Source of the DNA: Pontibacterium sp964228735
GTDB taxonomy: Bacteria > Pseudomonadota > Gammaproteobacteria > Pseudomonadales > Balneatricaceae
NCBI RefSeq assembly: GCF_964228735.1
Contig: NZ_CAXRBQ010000043.1
Span: forward strand, 1 to 32,684
DNA length: 32,684 nucleotides
Reading direction: 5' to 3'
Shown here piece by piece: positions 25,169-32,469 of the stretch (the stretch's first letter is position 1; each line of letters starts with the position of its first letter). The notes under the pieces were generated by a model that was given only the letters and a program-made list of their open reading frames with translations, searched no databases and was not told the origin of the DNA. The translations under genes were made by a program, and so were the position numbers.

Positions 25169-25185
25169 TTTGTGCGCTGCACAAA
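25169..25185 (-). promoter_or_regulatory. distal operator-like palindrome of the phasin gene
   Basis: A perfect inverted repeat with 7-base arms, TTTGTGC and GCACAAA, around a GCT centre, seven bases upstream of the -35 box. It shares its core TTGTGCGYTGCA with the proximal site, so one dimeric regulator probably binds both. PhaR, the PHA-responsive phasin repressor, is the obvious candidate but is not in the window. Confidence 0.6.
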
Positions 25186-25370
25186 ATCTGTTTTCTGGAA
25201 TAATCATTACTTAAAAGTTCTTATGAAACAGTGTGATGCGCGATTCAGTCTGTCGGAATATAAAAAACCTGAGCACATCAAACGATGGTTTGGTGCGTTG
25301 CGGTGGTTTTTACAATGCCCCGCATGGACAGACTGAAGCTTCTAGACTAGGACTTAAATGCAACAGTTTT

Positions 25371-25398
25371 TTGAAACCAGCCGTTGTACCTTTACAAT
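25371..25398 (+). promoter_or_regulatory. sigma-70 promoter for the M16C peptidase gene
   Basis: TTGAAA (25371-25376), a 16-base spacer and TACAAT (25393-25398); each hexamer has five of six consensus bases. The leader of about 79 bases carries a 6-bp hairpin at 25430-25447 with no T tract. The phasin control region and this promoter are the only features I see in the 411-base gap 25073-25483. Confidence 0.6.
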
Positions 25399-25483
25399 CA
25401 GGCTAATAGTGGCAGTCTAAAGCCATGCCGCCCGCGTAGAAGCGGGCAGATTACTTCGATATCTATATAAGGCTTCAGTTTCT

Positions 25484-28396
25484 ATGCAAGTACAGGATTG
25501 TTACGCCAGCTTCGTTTTCAACCGTGCCGAATCCATCGCTTCACTTGGTGTGGAAGTGGCTGAATACACCCACATCAAGACGGGTGCCAAGCACTACCAC
25601 ATCGCGGCGGATAATGAAGAAAACGTATTTCTGGTGGCGTTTCGCACTGTCCCAATGGATTCGACCGGTGTTGCGCATATTCTTGAGCACACCGCGTTGT
25701 GCGGTAGTGAGCAGTATCCGGTGCGTGATCCGTTCTTTATGATGACGCGCCGTTCACTGAATACCTTTATGAACGCGTTTACCAGCAGCGACTGGACGGC
25801 GTACCCGTTCGCGAGTCAGAACGTTAAAGACTTCAACAACCTGCTAGATGTGTACCTGGATGCGGCGTTTTTCTCGCGCCTTGATCCGCTGGATTTCGCC
25901 CAGGAAGGTCACCGAATTGAGTTTTCAGAAGCGGGCAACAAGAACTCTCCGCTGGAATACAAGGGTGTTGTGCTCAATGAGATGAAGGGCGCGATGAGTT
26001 CACCAATTTCCACGCTGTGGCAGACACTCAGCAAACACCTGTTCCCAACCACCACCTACCACTACAACAGTGGTGGTGATCCGGAATGCATTACTGACCT
26101 GAGCTACGATGAGCTGGTTGAGTTCTACAAGACGCATTACCACCCGAGCAATGCGGTTTTCATGACCTTCGGTAATATGCCGGTGCGCGAGTTGCAGCAG
26201 CGTTTTGAAGAGCGGGCTCTGGCCAAGTTCGACAAACTTGATGTGGAGATCGCCGTAAGTGAAGAGAAGCCATACCACGCGCCGGTGCGGGTGGAAGAGG
26301 CTTACGCATACGAGCAGGACGATATCAGCGGTAAGACCCATCATGTGTTGGGCTGGCTGATGGGGCACTCTACGAATCTCGAAGAGCAGTTGAAAGCGCA
26401 TTTGATCTCCCGTGTGCTGCTGGATAACAGTGCGTCGCCGCTGCGTCACGCACTGGAGTCAACCGATCTGGGTACCGCACCTTCGCCAATGTGCGGATTG
26501 GAAGACTCCAACCGACAGATGAGCTTTATGTGTGGTATCGAAGGTAGCGAACCGGAACATGCGGCAGCATTTGAGCAAATGGTTCTGGACGTACTGGAGA
26601 AAGTCGCAGAAGAGGGTGTGCCACAGGAGATGCTGGAAGCGCAACTGCACCAGCTTGAGTTGATCCAGCGTGAGATCAGTGGAGATGGTCATCCGTATGG
26701 CCTGAACCTGATTCTGGCGGCGATGCCATCCGCAATCCACCGGGGTGATGCGATTGCGCTGCTGAACCTTGATCCGGTGCTGGAATCCCTGCACGAGCAG
26801 ATCAAGGAACCGGATTTTGTTCAAAGTCTGGTGAAAGAATGGTTGCTCGACAATTCGCACCGTGTGCGCCTGACATTGCGTCCGGATGCTGAGCTGGCTC
26901 AGCGACGTGATAAGAAAGAAGCAGCAAACCTGGAAGCGATTCGTCAGCAGCTGACCGATGAAGAAGCCGATGCGCTGATTCAGCAGGCATCGGATTTGGA
27001 AGCGCGCCAGATGCAGGAAGACGATGAGAGCATCCTGCCAAAAGTGACCATCGCGGATGTGCCGGCAGAGATGAATATTCCTGAAGCGGATGCTGCCGAC
27101 AGCCGCTTACCGCTGACCCAGTACAATCAAGGCACAAACGGTCTGGTGTACCAGCAGATCATCATGGATCTGCCGGAACTGAATGAGGAAGAGCTGAAGC
27201 TGTTGCCACTTTATAGCCATCTGCTGACCGAAATGGGCTGTGGTGACCGTGATTACATGGAAAACCAGCAGTACCAGGCGCAGGTGACCGGCAGTGTGCA
27301 CGCGTACTCATCCGTGCGTGGTGCCATTGATGACGAACAGGCGATCAAAGGTTACTTCACGCTGGCGGGTAAAGCACTGGTATCCAAGCAGCAGGAGATG
27401 ACCGCGCTGCTACACGAAACCCTGTTCAAGGCACGCTTTGACGAACTGGACCGAATCCGTGAGATCGTTGCGCAGCAGCGTACCCGTAAAGAGCAGAGCA
27501 TTACCGGTCACGGCCACAGTCTGGCGATGATGGCAGCATTGTCCCAGATGAGCCCGGCGGCACAGTTGGCACACCACTCCCGCGGACTGGCGAGCATCCG
27601 TTACGTCAAGGAACTGGACGATCGTCTGAATGAAGCCGCTGAGCTTCAGCAGTTGTCTGACCAGCTGTTGGCGATTCACGAAAAAGTGAAAGTGGCGCCA
27701 CGTCAGTTCCTGCTGGTGGCAGAAACTGAACAGCAGACCGCACTGGCCGAAACGCTGGCAGACACCTGGGGCGAAGAAGCCGTTGCTGAAGGTAAGCTCT
27801 TCACCGCCCCTGCGGTACGGGGAACAGTAAAACAGCTCTGGACCACCAGCACACAGGTGAACTTCTGTGCCAAGGCATACCCAACGGTGACCGTTGAGCA
27901 TGAAGACTCCGCAGCCCTGACCGTACTGGGTGATTTCCTGCGTAACGGTTACCTGCACCGTGCGATTCGCGAGCAGGGCGGTGCCTACGGTTCTGGTGCA
28001 GGTCAGGATTCTGCCGATGCAGCGTTCCGTTTCTTCTCTTACCGCGATCCACGCCTGACCGAAACGCTGGACGATTTTGACAAGTCGGTGCAGTGGTTGC
28101 TGCAAACTGAGCATGATCCACAGAAACTGGAAGAGGCAATTCTGGGTGTCGTGAGCTCCATTGACCGTCCTGGATCTCCGGCTGGCGAAGCCAAGCAGGC
28201 ATTCCACAGTGCACTGTTCGGGCGTACGCCGGAACAGCGTAAGCGTTTCCGCGCACGCATCCTGCAAGTGACCCTTGATGATCTGAAACGTGTTGCACAG
28301 ACCTATCTCGATCCTGCCAAGGCAAGCGTTGCTGTTGTGACCAGTGAAGCGGCAGCGAAAGAAACGGCTGGCGATTTCGAAGTGATCAGCGTATAA
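25484..28396 (+). CDS. M16C (PreP/Cym1-type) metallopeptidase
   Basis: The 970-residue protein belongs to the presequence-protease branch of M16, whose organellar members destroy targeting peptides and other short unstructured peptides. The inverted zinc motif HILEH lies at residues 65-69, and Glu166 in LNEMKGAM fits the third ligand. The stretch CGSEQYPVRDPFF and the FTSSDWTAYPFA segment are typical of PreP. There is no signal peptide, so it should act in the cytoplasm, unlike the M16 enzyme at 20039-22903. The zinc half, linker and C-terminal half (ending QTYLDPAKASVAVVTS) are complete. The ATG at 25484 has AAGG at a rather long spacing. The physiological substrate in bacteria is not established. 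Confidence 0.92.
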   Translation: MQVQDCYASFVFNRAESIASLGVEVAEYTHIKTGAKHYHIAADNEENVFLVAFRTVPMDSTGVAHILEHTALCGSEQYPVRDPFFMMTRRSLNTFMNAFTSSDWTAYPFASQNVKDFNNLLDVYLDAAFFSRLDPLDFAQEGHRIEFSEAGNKNSPLEYKGVVLNEMKGAMSSPISTLWQTLSKHLFPTTTYHYNSGGDPECITDLSYDELVEFYKTHYHPSNAVFMTFGNMPVRELQQRFEERALAKFDKLDVEIAVSEEKPYHAPVRVEEAYAYEQDDISGKTHHVLGWLMGHSTNLEEQLKAHLISRVLLDNSASPLRHALESTDLGTAPSPMCGLEDSNRQMSFMCGIEGSEPEHAAAFEQMVLDVLEKVAEEGVPQEMLEAQLHQLELIQREISGDGHPYGLNLILAAMPSAIHRGDAIALLNLDPVLESLHEQIKEPDFVQSLVKEWLLDNSHRVRLTLRPDAELAQRRDKKEAANLEAIRQQLTDEEADALIQQASDLEARQMQEDDESILPKVTIADVPAEMNIPEADAADSRLPLTQYNQGTNGLVYQQIIMDLPELNEEELKLLPLYSHLLTEMGCGDRDYMENQQYQAQVTGSVHAYSSVRGAIDDEQAIKGYFTLAGKALVSKQQEMTALLHETLFKARFDELDRIREIVAQQRTRKEQSITGHGHSLAMMAALSQMSPAAQLAHHSRGLASIRYVKELDDRLNEAAELQQLSDQLLAIHEKVKVAPRQFLLVAETEQQTALAETLADTWGEEAVAEGKLFTAPAVRGTVKQLWTTSTQVNFCAKAYPTVTVEHEDSAALTVLGDFLRNGYLHRAIREQGGAYGSGAGQDSADAAFRFFSYRDPRLTETLDDFDKSVQWLLQTEHDPQKLEEAILGVVSSIDRPGSPAGEAKQAFHSALFGRTPEQRKRFRARILQVTLDDLKRVAQTYLDPAKASVAVVTSEAAAKETAGDFEVISV

Positions 28397-28420
28397 AGCC
28401 CACGTTCTGGTCTTATACCA

Positions 28421-28470
28421 GCCAGGTGTTCCCCTTCTTTCGGGTGGTGGGGACACCTGGCTTTCTTATT
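28421..28470 (+). terminator. rho-independent terminator after the M16C gene
   Basis: A long stem (28422-28434 with 28449-28460, one bulged T) is followed by a T-rich tract. It begins 26 bases past the stop codon and ends just 15 bases before the DMT transporter start. Confidence 0.8.
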
Positions 28471-28484
28471 TCTGAAGGGATGCA

Positions 28485-29363
28485 ATGGGCGTGTTTCAAT
28501 CCTCCCCTGTCTATCAGGGGGCTTTACTTATCGTACTGTCGGAGTTCTTTCTGGTCTGCTCCGGTATGGTTATCAAGCAACTGTCCGGCGAAGTACCAAC
28601 CGAGGTAATTGTATTCGCACGGAATGTGTTTGGATTGATCCTGCTGCTACCCTGGATTGCCAGGGCTGGCCTTGGAGCCGTCAAAACTGAAAAGATCTAT
28701 CTGCACTTCCTGCGGGCAGGTGTGGGTGTCACCGCAATGACCTGTCTGTTTTATTCCTGGGGCCACCTGCCGTTGGCGCAGGCGGCGCTGCTCAAACAGA
28801 CCGGTCCCTTCTTTATGCCAATCATTGCCTTCTGGTGGCTGGGGGAGCGTATCTCAGCGATGGTGAAGTGGGCAATTCTGGTGGGATTCATCGGCGTAAT
28901 GCTAATCCTGAATCCAACAGAGGGCGCATTGAATGTTGCCGTACTGATTGCGCTGTTTGGTGCGATGCTGGGTGGCTTTGCCAAGATTGTGGTGCGACGG
29001 ATGACCACAACAGAACCTGCTAAACGGATCGTATTCTACTTCGCGCTCTTTGCCGCGATCATCTCTTCCGTACCTGCGGCTTTGGCCTGGGTAACGCCAA
29101 CCCCTGTGCAGATCGCCTGGTTGTTCCTGATGGCAGGAACCTCCACCCTGGCTCAACTGTTGCTGAGTAAAGGCTATAGCTACGCACCTGCTGGTCAGTT
29201 AGGGCCGTTTACGTACTCCTCCGTTGCACTTGCTGCGTTGTTTGGCTGGATGTTGTGGGGCGAGGCGATGTCACTGATGACCTGGGCGGGTATTGTGGTC
29301 GTGACACTGGCGGGGCTGATGTCTATGAAGGGCAAGGCAACTGCGGGCAGCTCATCTAAGTAA
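28485..29363 (+). CDS. EamA/DMT-family transporter
   Basis: The 292-residue protein is an inner-membrane carrier of the drug/metabolite transporter superfamily, most often exporters of amino acids, metabolites or drugs. About ten hydrophobic helices form two EamA repeats; the first ends with the GHLPLAQAALLKQTGPFFMPIIAFWWLGE segment and the second with GPFTYSSVALAALFGWMLWGE, the hallmark Glu-bearing loops. A GAAGGGA ribosome-binding site precedes the ATG. The gene lies directly behind a terminator, with little space for a promoter, so it may rely on read-through or on a promoter inside the terminator region. The substrate cannot be inferred. Confidence 0.88.
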   Translation: MGVFQSSPVYQGALLIVLSEFFLVCSGMVIKQLSGEVPTEVIVFARNVFGLILLLPWIARAGLGAVKTEKIYLHFLRAGVGVTAMTCLFYSWGHLPLAQAALLKQTGPFFMPIIAFWWLGERISAMVKWAILVGFIGVMLILNPTEGALNVAVLIALFGAMLGGFAKIVVRRMTTTEPAKRIVFYFALFAAIISSVPAALAWVTPTPVQIAWLFLMAGTSTLAQLLLSKGYSYAPAGQLGPFTYSSVALAALFGWMLWGEAMSLMTWAGIVVVTLAGLMSMKGKATAGSSSK

Positions 29364-29371
29364 ATTCAATA

Positions 29372-29416
29372 CGGTTTAAACCGGGTAATACCCATGCAAT
29401 TTATTGTATTGGGTAT
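29372..29416. repeat. two adjacent palindromes after the DMT gene
   Basis: 29372-29383 is a perfect 12-base palindrome, CGGTTTAAACCG. It is followed by a hairpin with arms ATACCCA (29388-29394) and TGGGTAT (29410-29416) and partial pairing further in. Neither has a T tract. They could end the DMT message or serve as operators for the FIST gene. Confidence 0.45.
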
Positions 29417-29443
29417 CAAAGTCTCTACGCCTCTGTATCCGCA

Positions 29444-29465
29444 AATTGTGATAAATGCGACATTT
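29444..29465 (+). promoter_or_regulatory. CRP/Vfr-like site upstream of the FIST gene
   Basis: The 22-mer has TGTGA, a six-base spacer and CGACA, with AA and TTT at the outer ends, close to the CRP consensus in the left half and partly in the right. Its centre lies about 60 bases before the predicted start site, the usual class I activator position. Confidence 0.4.
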
Positions 29466-29478
29466 GTGACAAAATTTG

Positions 29479-29507
29479 TTTACATTGTCTGACCTCGCCG
29501 TTAGATT
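29479..29507 (+). promoter_or_regulatory. candidate promoter of the FIST-kinase operon
   Basis: TTTACA (29479-29484), an exact 17-base spacer and TAGATT (29502-29507). The -35 has five consensus bases and the -10 four. The leader to the ATG at 29607 would be about 90 bases. Confidence 0.5.
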
Positions 29508-29606
29508 GTTTGGGTATAAATTAACCTGATTCGCAACCAGCGCACCTTGCTGCTCTCAACGGTCCTGTGCCGTACCTTACTGAAGGTGCTCTTCGGGAAT
29601 AGGCTC

Positions 29607-30782
29607 ATGCAGATCATCACAAAAAGTTCACTTCAATCGAGCCCGGACCGGGCGGTAGACGAATTGTTATCCGCGTTGCCAGAGGGACGGGCACCCAGTC
29701 TGGCGATTCTCTCGGGAAACCACACCCAGTTCGATGAACACGCGCTGGCAAAACTCTCAGGTTATTGTCCGACGTTGCTGGCGGGTAGCTCCTGTTTGGG
29801 TGTTATGACGCAGGCAGGTATGGCGCAGGGTGACGGAGTAGGTCTCGGTCTGTTTGCGTTGTATGACGATGATGGTGCGTATGGCATCGGTTCGGCGGTT
29901 GTTGGCGACGATCCTCGCCGGGCGGGTTATGCCGCGCTGGAGTCCGCCCTTGCAGATGTGGGTCGCGCCTGGCAAACCCCTGACCTGGTCTGGTGCATCA
30001 TGCCTCCTGGAAAAGAAGAGGAAGTTGTCGGGGGGATGGTTGATCTTATCGGGGCTTCCGTACCGATCATCGGTGGCAGCGTTGCCGATAATCAGATCAC
30101 TGGTGACTGGGTGCAATACGTCGATGGCGAACTGTGTCACGACCGTGTTGTAGTGGCGGCGTTGTTTCCCTCAGGCAGTATCGGATACAGCTTTTCCAGC
30201 GGTTATATGCCGGATGAACTCAGTGCGCTTGTCACCCGTGTAGAGGGACGTCATCTATTAGAGTTGGATGGTGAGCCTGCCGCAGATGTCTACAACCGTT
30301 GGACACAAGGATTGCTGAATGGCATGGCGCCCGGAAGCAGCATTCTGATGCACAGTACCGTTAACCCATTGGGGCGTTTGGTGAACGCCGCTGACGGGTA
30401 CACGGAATATCTCCTCAGCCACCCCGCTGAACTTACGGCTGAACGTGGTCTGCAGTTGTTCACAGAGGTTAAGGTAGGGGAACGGCTCTACCTGATGCAC
30501 GGCAGTATGGAGAGCCTGATCTCGCGTGCAGGCCGTGTTGCTGATACTGCGTGTCAACTGCTGGAAGAGGGGCATCATCCGGTTGGGGCGTTATTGGTCT
30601 ATTGCGCCGGCTGTATGTTGACGGTGGCGGATCGAATGCCGGATGTAGTGAAAAGCATTAATCAGGAATTCAGATATCCTTTCCTCGGGTCATTTACCTT
30701 TGGGGAGCAGGGGTGTTTTCTCGACAGAACTAACCGTCACGGTAATCTGATGATCTCGGCGGTTGTATTTGGGGCAGACTAG
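29607..30782 (+). CDS. FIST-domain sensory protein, NosP-like
   Basis: The 391-residue protein has the FIST N and C domain plan: an N-terminal half with AILSGNHTQFDEHALAKLSGYCPTLLAGSSCLGV and PIIGGSVADNQITGDWVQY, and a C-terminal half with LYLMHGSMESLISRAG, GALLVYCAGC and the FLGSFTFGEQGCF end. FIST proteins are soluble sensors that act through a partner kinase or cyclase. NosP, the haem-binding nitric-oxide sensor of Pseudomonas and Vibrio, is a FIST protein encoded beside its kinase; the adjacent kinase here suggests the same role, but ligand binding cannot be seen in the sequence. I chose the ATG at 29607, with GGGA eight bases upstream, over an open frame extending 20 codons further left. 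Confidence 0.85.
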   Translation: MQIITKSSLQSSPDRAVDELLSALPEGRAPSLAILSGNHTQFDEHALAKLSGYCPTLLAGSSCLGVMTQAGMAQGDGVGLGLFALYDDDGAYGIGSAVVGDDPRRAGYAALESALADVGRAWQTPDLVWCIMPPGKEEEVVGGMVDLIGASVPIIGGSVADNQITGDWVQYVDGELCHDRVVVAALFPSGSIGYSFSSGYMPDELSALVTRVEGRHLLELDGEPAADVYNRWTQGLLNGMAPGSSILMHSTVNPLGRLVNAADGYTEYLLSHPAELTAERGLQLFTEVKVGERLYLMHGSMESLISRAGRVADTACQLLEEGHHPVGALLVYCAGCMLTVADRMPDVVKSINQEFRYPFLGSFTFGEQGCFLDRTNRHGNLMISAVVFGAD

Positions 30783-30783
30783 T

Positions 30784-32217
30784 ATGGAAACGATCGAACA
30801 ACTGCGCGAGTCATTACAGGAAACAACCCGCCTTAAGGCACAGGCGGAACGTTATCGCCTGGAAAGTGAGTTGTTGCTGGGCAGTATGGAAGCAGTCCTG
30901 AAGACGGATGCTCCCAGCGATATGTTTGCTCAGATGTTTGATGTTTTCCGGCAACTCCTGCCCTGCAATTATTGCTTTGTGCTGGAACCGTCAAAACCGG
31001 GTGAGATGCGATGCACCGCATGCTCGGAAGGCACCTTTATCAACAGTACCTGGGGTGTTGATGCACTGTTCAAAAAAGTGTTGGAAGGACACACCCTCTC
31101 TACATTCCGTCTGGATAAGATCCCTGAATGGCAGCAGCAACCGGAGTCCCTGTGCAATGTGGCAGCGTCTGCGCTCTACAGTCCGGTGGCATTGGAAGAG
31201 AATACGGCCATTCTGGTGCTGACCAGTGCTGATGTTGGCGGCTTCAGCAAAAGTGACGAGAAACTGGTTGCCCGCTTCTCGGCGCTGGTTGCACAAACCA
31301 TGGCTAATGTGGCGGCAAAGCTGCTGCAATCTGAGAACCAGCAGTTGCGTGTTGCCAAAGAAAAAGCGGAGGCAGACCTGATCCATGCGGAGAAGATGGC
31401 TTCGATCGGCCAACTGGCAGCGGGTGTGGCGCATGAAATTAACAATCCGATGGGTTTCATTTTCAGTAACTCATCAACGTTACGCCAATACGTGGATGAT
31501 ATCAGCGTGCTACTTTCTCAGATGAGTCGTTGGATTGATAGCGACGAAGAGCCCAGTGCAGATCAGCTGCGAGAATGTCTGTCTGAATTCCGCCGTTTGT
31601 GGCAGGAATTGGATGTGGAATTCCTGCGTGAAGATATGGCGAGCCTGCTGCAGGACAACGAAGCGGGTCTGGAACGAATCCGTGATATTGTGCTGGCCTT
31701 ACGGTCTTTTTCACGACAGGATAAAGGTACCTGGGAAGCTGCCGATATAAATTCAGGATTGGAGCTCACCCTGAAAATGGTGATGAACGAACTGAAGTAC
31801 AAAGCTGAGATCGTAAGTGATCTTCAGCCGTTACCTCAGATTCAATGCCAGACGGGGCGTCTCAATCAGGTTTGGATGAATATGTTGGTGAATGCCGGTC
31901 AGGCGATCGACTCTTTCGGTACCATCACACTTAAAACCAGACCCGTCGAAGGTGGGATTGAGGTCTCCATTGCAGATACCGGCTGCGGTATTTCCAAAGA
32001 GGGCCTGGCCCGTATCTTCGATCCGTTTTACACCACCAAGGATGTCGGTGAAGGGACCGGATTGGGATTGTCCATCTCCTACAGCATCATCGAGCAACAC
32101 GGTGGTCGAATTGAGGTAGATAGCCAACTCAATCGCGGAACATGTTTCCGTATCTTTTTACCGCTAAAAATGCCGCCGGCATTGAGCAAGGAAGGGGAAG
32201 CTATAGCTGTGAGCTGA
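30784..32217 (+). CDS. cytoplasmic sensor histidine kinase
   Basis: The 477-residue protein has no membrane helix. It begins with a coiled coil (about 1-35), then a GAF-like sensor region (about 40-190, with several Cys residues), a second coiled coil, and an HPK4-type kinase core. The H box MASIGQLAAGVAHEINNP puts the phosphorylated histidine at residue 217; the N box is WMNMLVNAGQAI, and the DTGCGI and GEGTGLGLSIS motifs complete the ATP site. No receiver domain is fused. It starts one base after the FIST stop codon, so the FIST protein probably controls it. A cognate response regulator is not in the window. An in-frame ATG seven codons upstream, inside the FIST gene, is less likely. Confidence 0.92.
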   Translation: METIEQLRESLQETTRLKAQAERYRLESELLLGSMEAVLKTDAPSDMFAQMFDVFRQLLPCNYCFVLEPSKPGEMRCTACSEGTFINSTWGVDALFKKVLEGHTLSTFRLDKIPEWQQQPESLCNVAASALYSPVALEENTAILVLTSADVGGFSKSDEKLVARFSALVAQTMANVAAKLLQSENQQLRVAKEKAEADLIHAEKMASIGQLAAGVAHEINNPMGFIFSNSSTLRQYVDDISVLLSQMSRWIDSDEEPSADQLRECLSEFRRLWQELDVEFLREDMASLLQDNEAGLERIRDIVLALRSFSRQDKGTWEAADINSGLELTLKMVMNELKYKAEIVSDLQPLPQIQCQTGRLNQVWMNMLVNAGQAIDSFGTITLKTRPVEGGIEVSIADTGCGISKEGLARIFDPFYTTKDVGEGTGLGLSISYSIIEQHGGRIEVDSQLNRGTCFRIFLPLKMPPALSKEGEAIAVS

Positions 32218-32469
32218 GTACCCTGACAGGTTAGGGACAGCGTGTCGCTGTTACAATCGTGGACCGGGTAACCGGAAAAATTTAACGTGGGACCGATGTG
32301 ACAGCTGTGCTGTTACAAATACTTAAACTCTAACAATAACTATATAGGCTCCGACGCAGGAAGCGCAGTCGCGACGGGCAGTAGCTTAGATACCTCTCCG
32401 TACGTGATCCGTTACTGAGGTAACGGTGAAGGGATGCAGTGCCAATAACTGAATCATTGGATATTCCCT
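32218..32469 (+). other. structured leader upstream of the chemoreceptor gene
   Basis: Gene-free 252 bases with repeated secondary structure. Two hairpins with the same arms, ACAGC and GCTGT, each followed by TACAA or TTACAA, occur at 32237-32256 and 32301-32318. CCGG-GTAA-CCGG at 32264-32275 forms a small GNRA-type hairpin. Near the gene, 32351-32377 can fold as an interrupted CCGACGC/GCGACGG stem, and 32409-32426 is a perfect 7-bp stem with a TGAG loop, followed by GAAGGGATGCAG. The conserved core of the cyclic-di-GMP-I riboswitch is not present, and I do not recognise another class. Confidence 0.4.

Noticed and set aside
32341..32469. Cyclic-di-GMP-I (GEMM) riboswitch before the chemoreceptor
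   Set aside because: The conserved GGGCAAACC and GACGCAAAGCC blocks are absent; only a general hairpin resemblance remains, so it is left as an unassigned leader.
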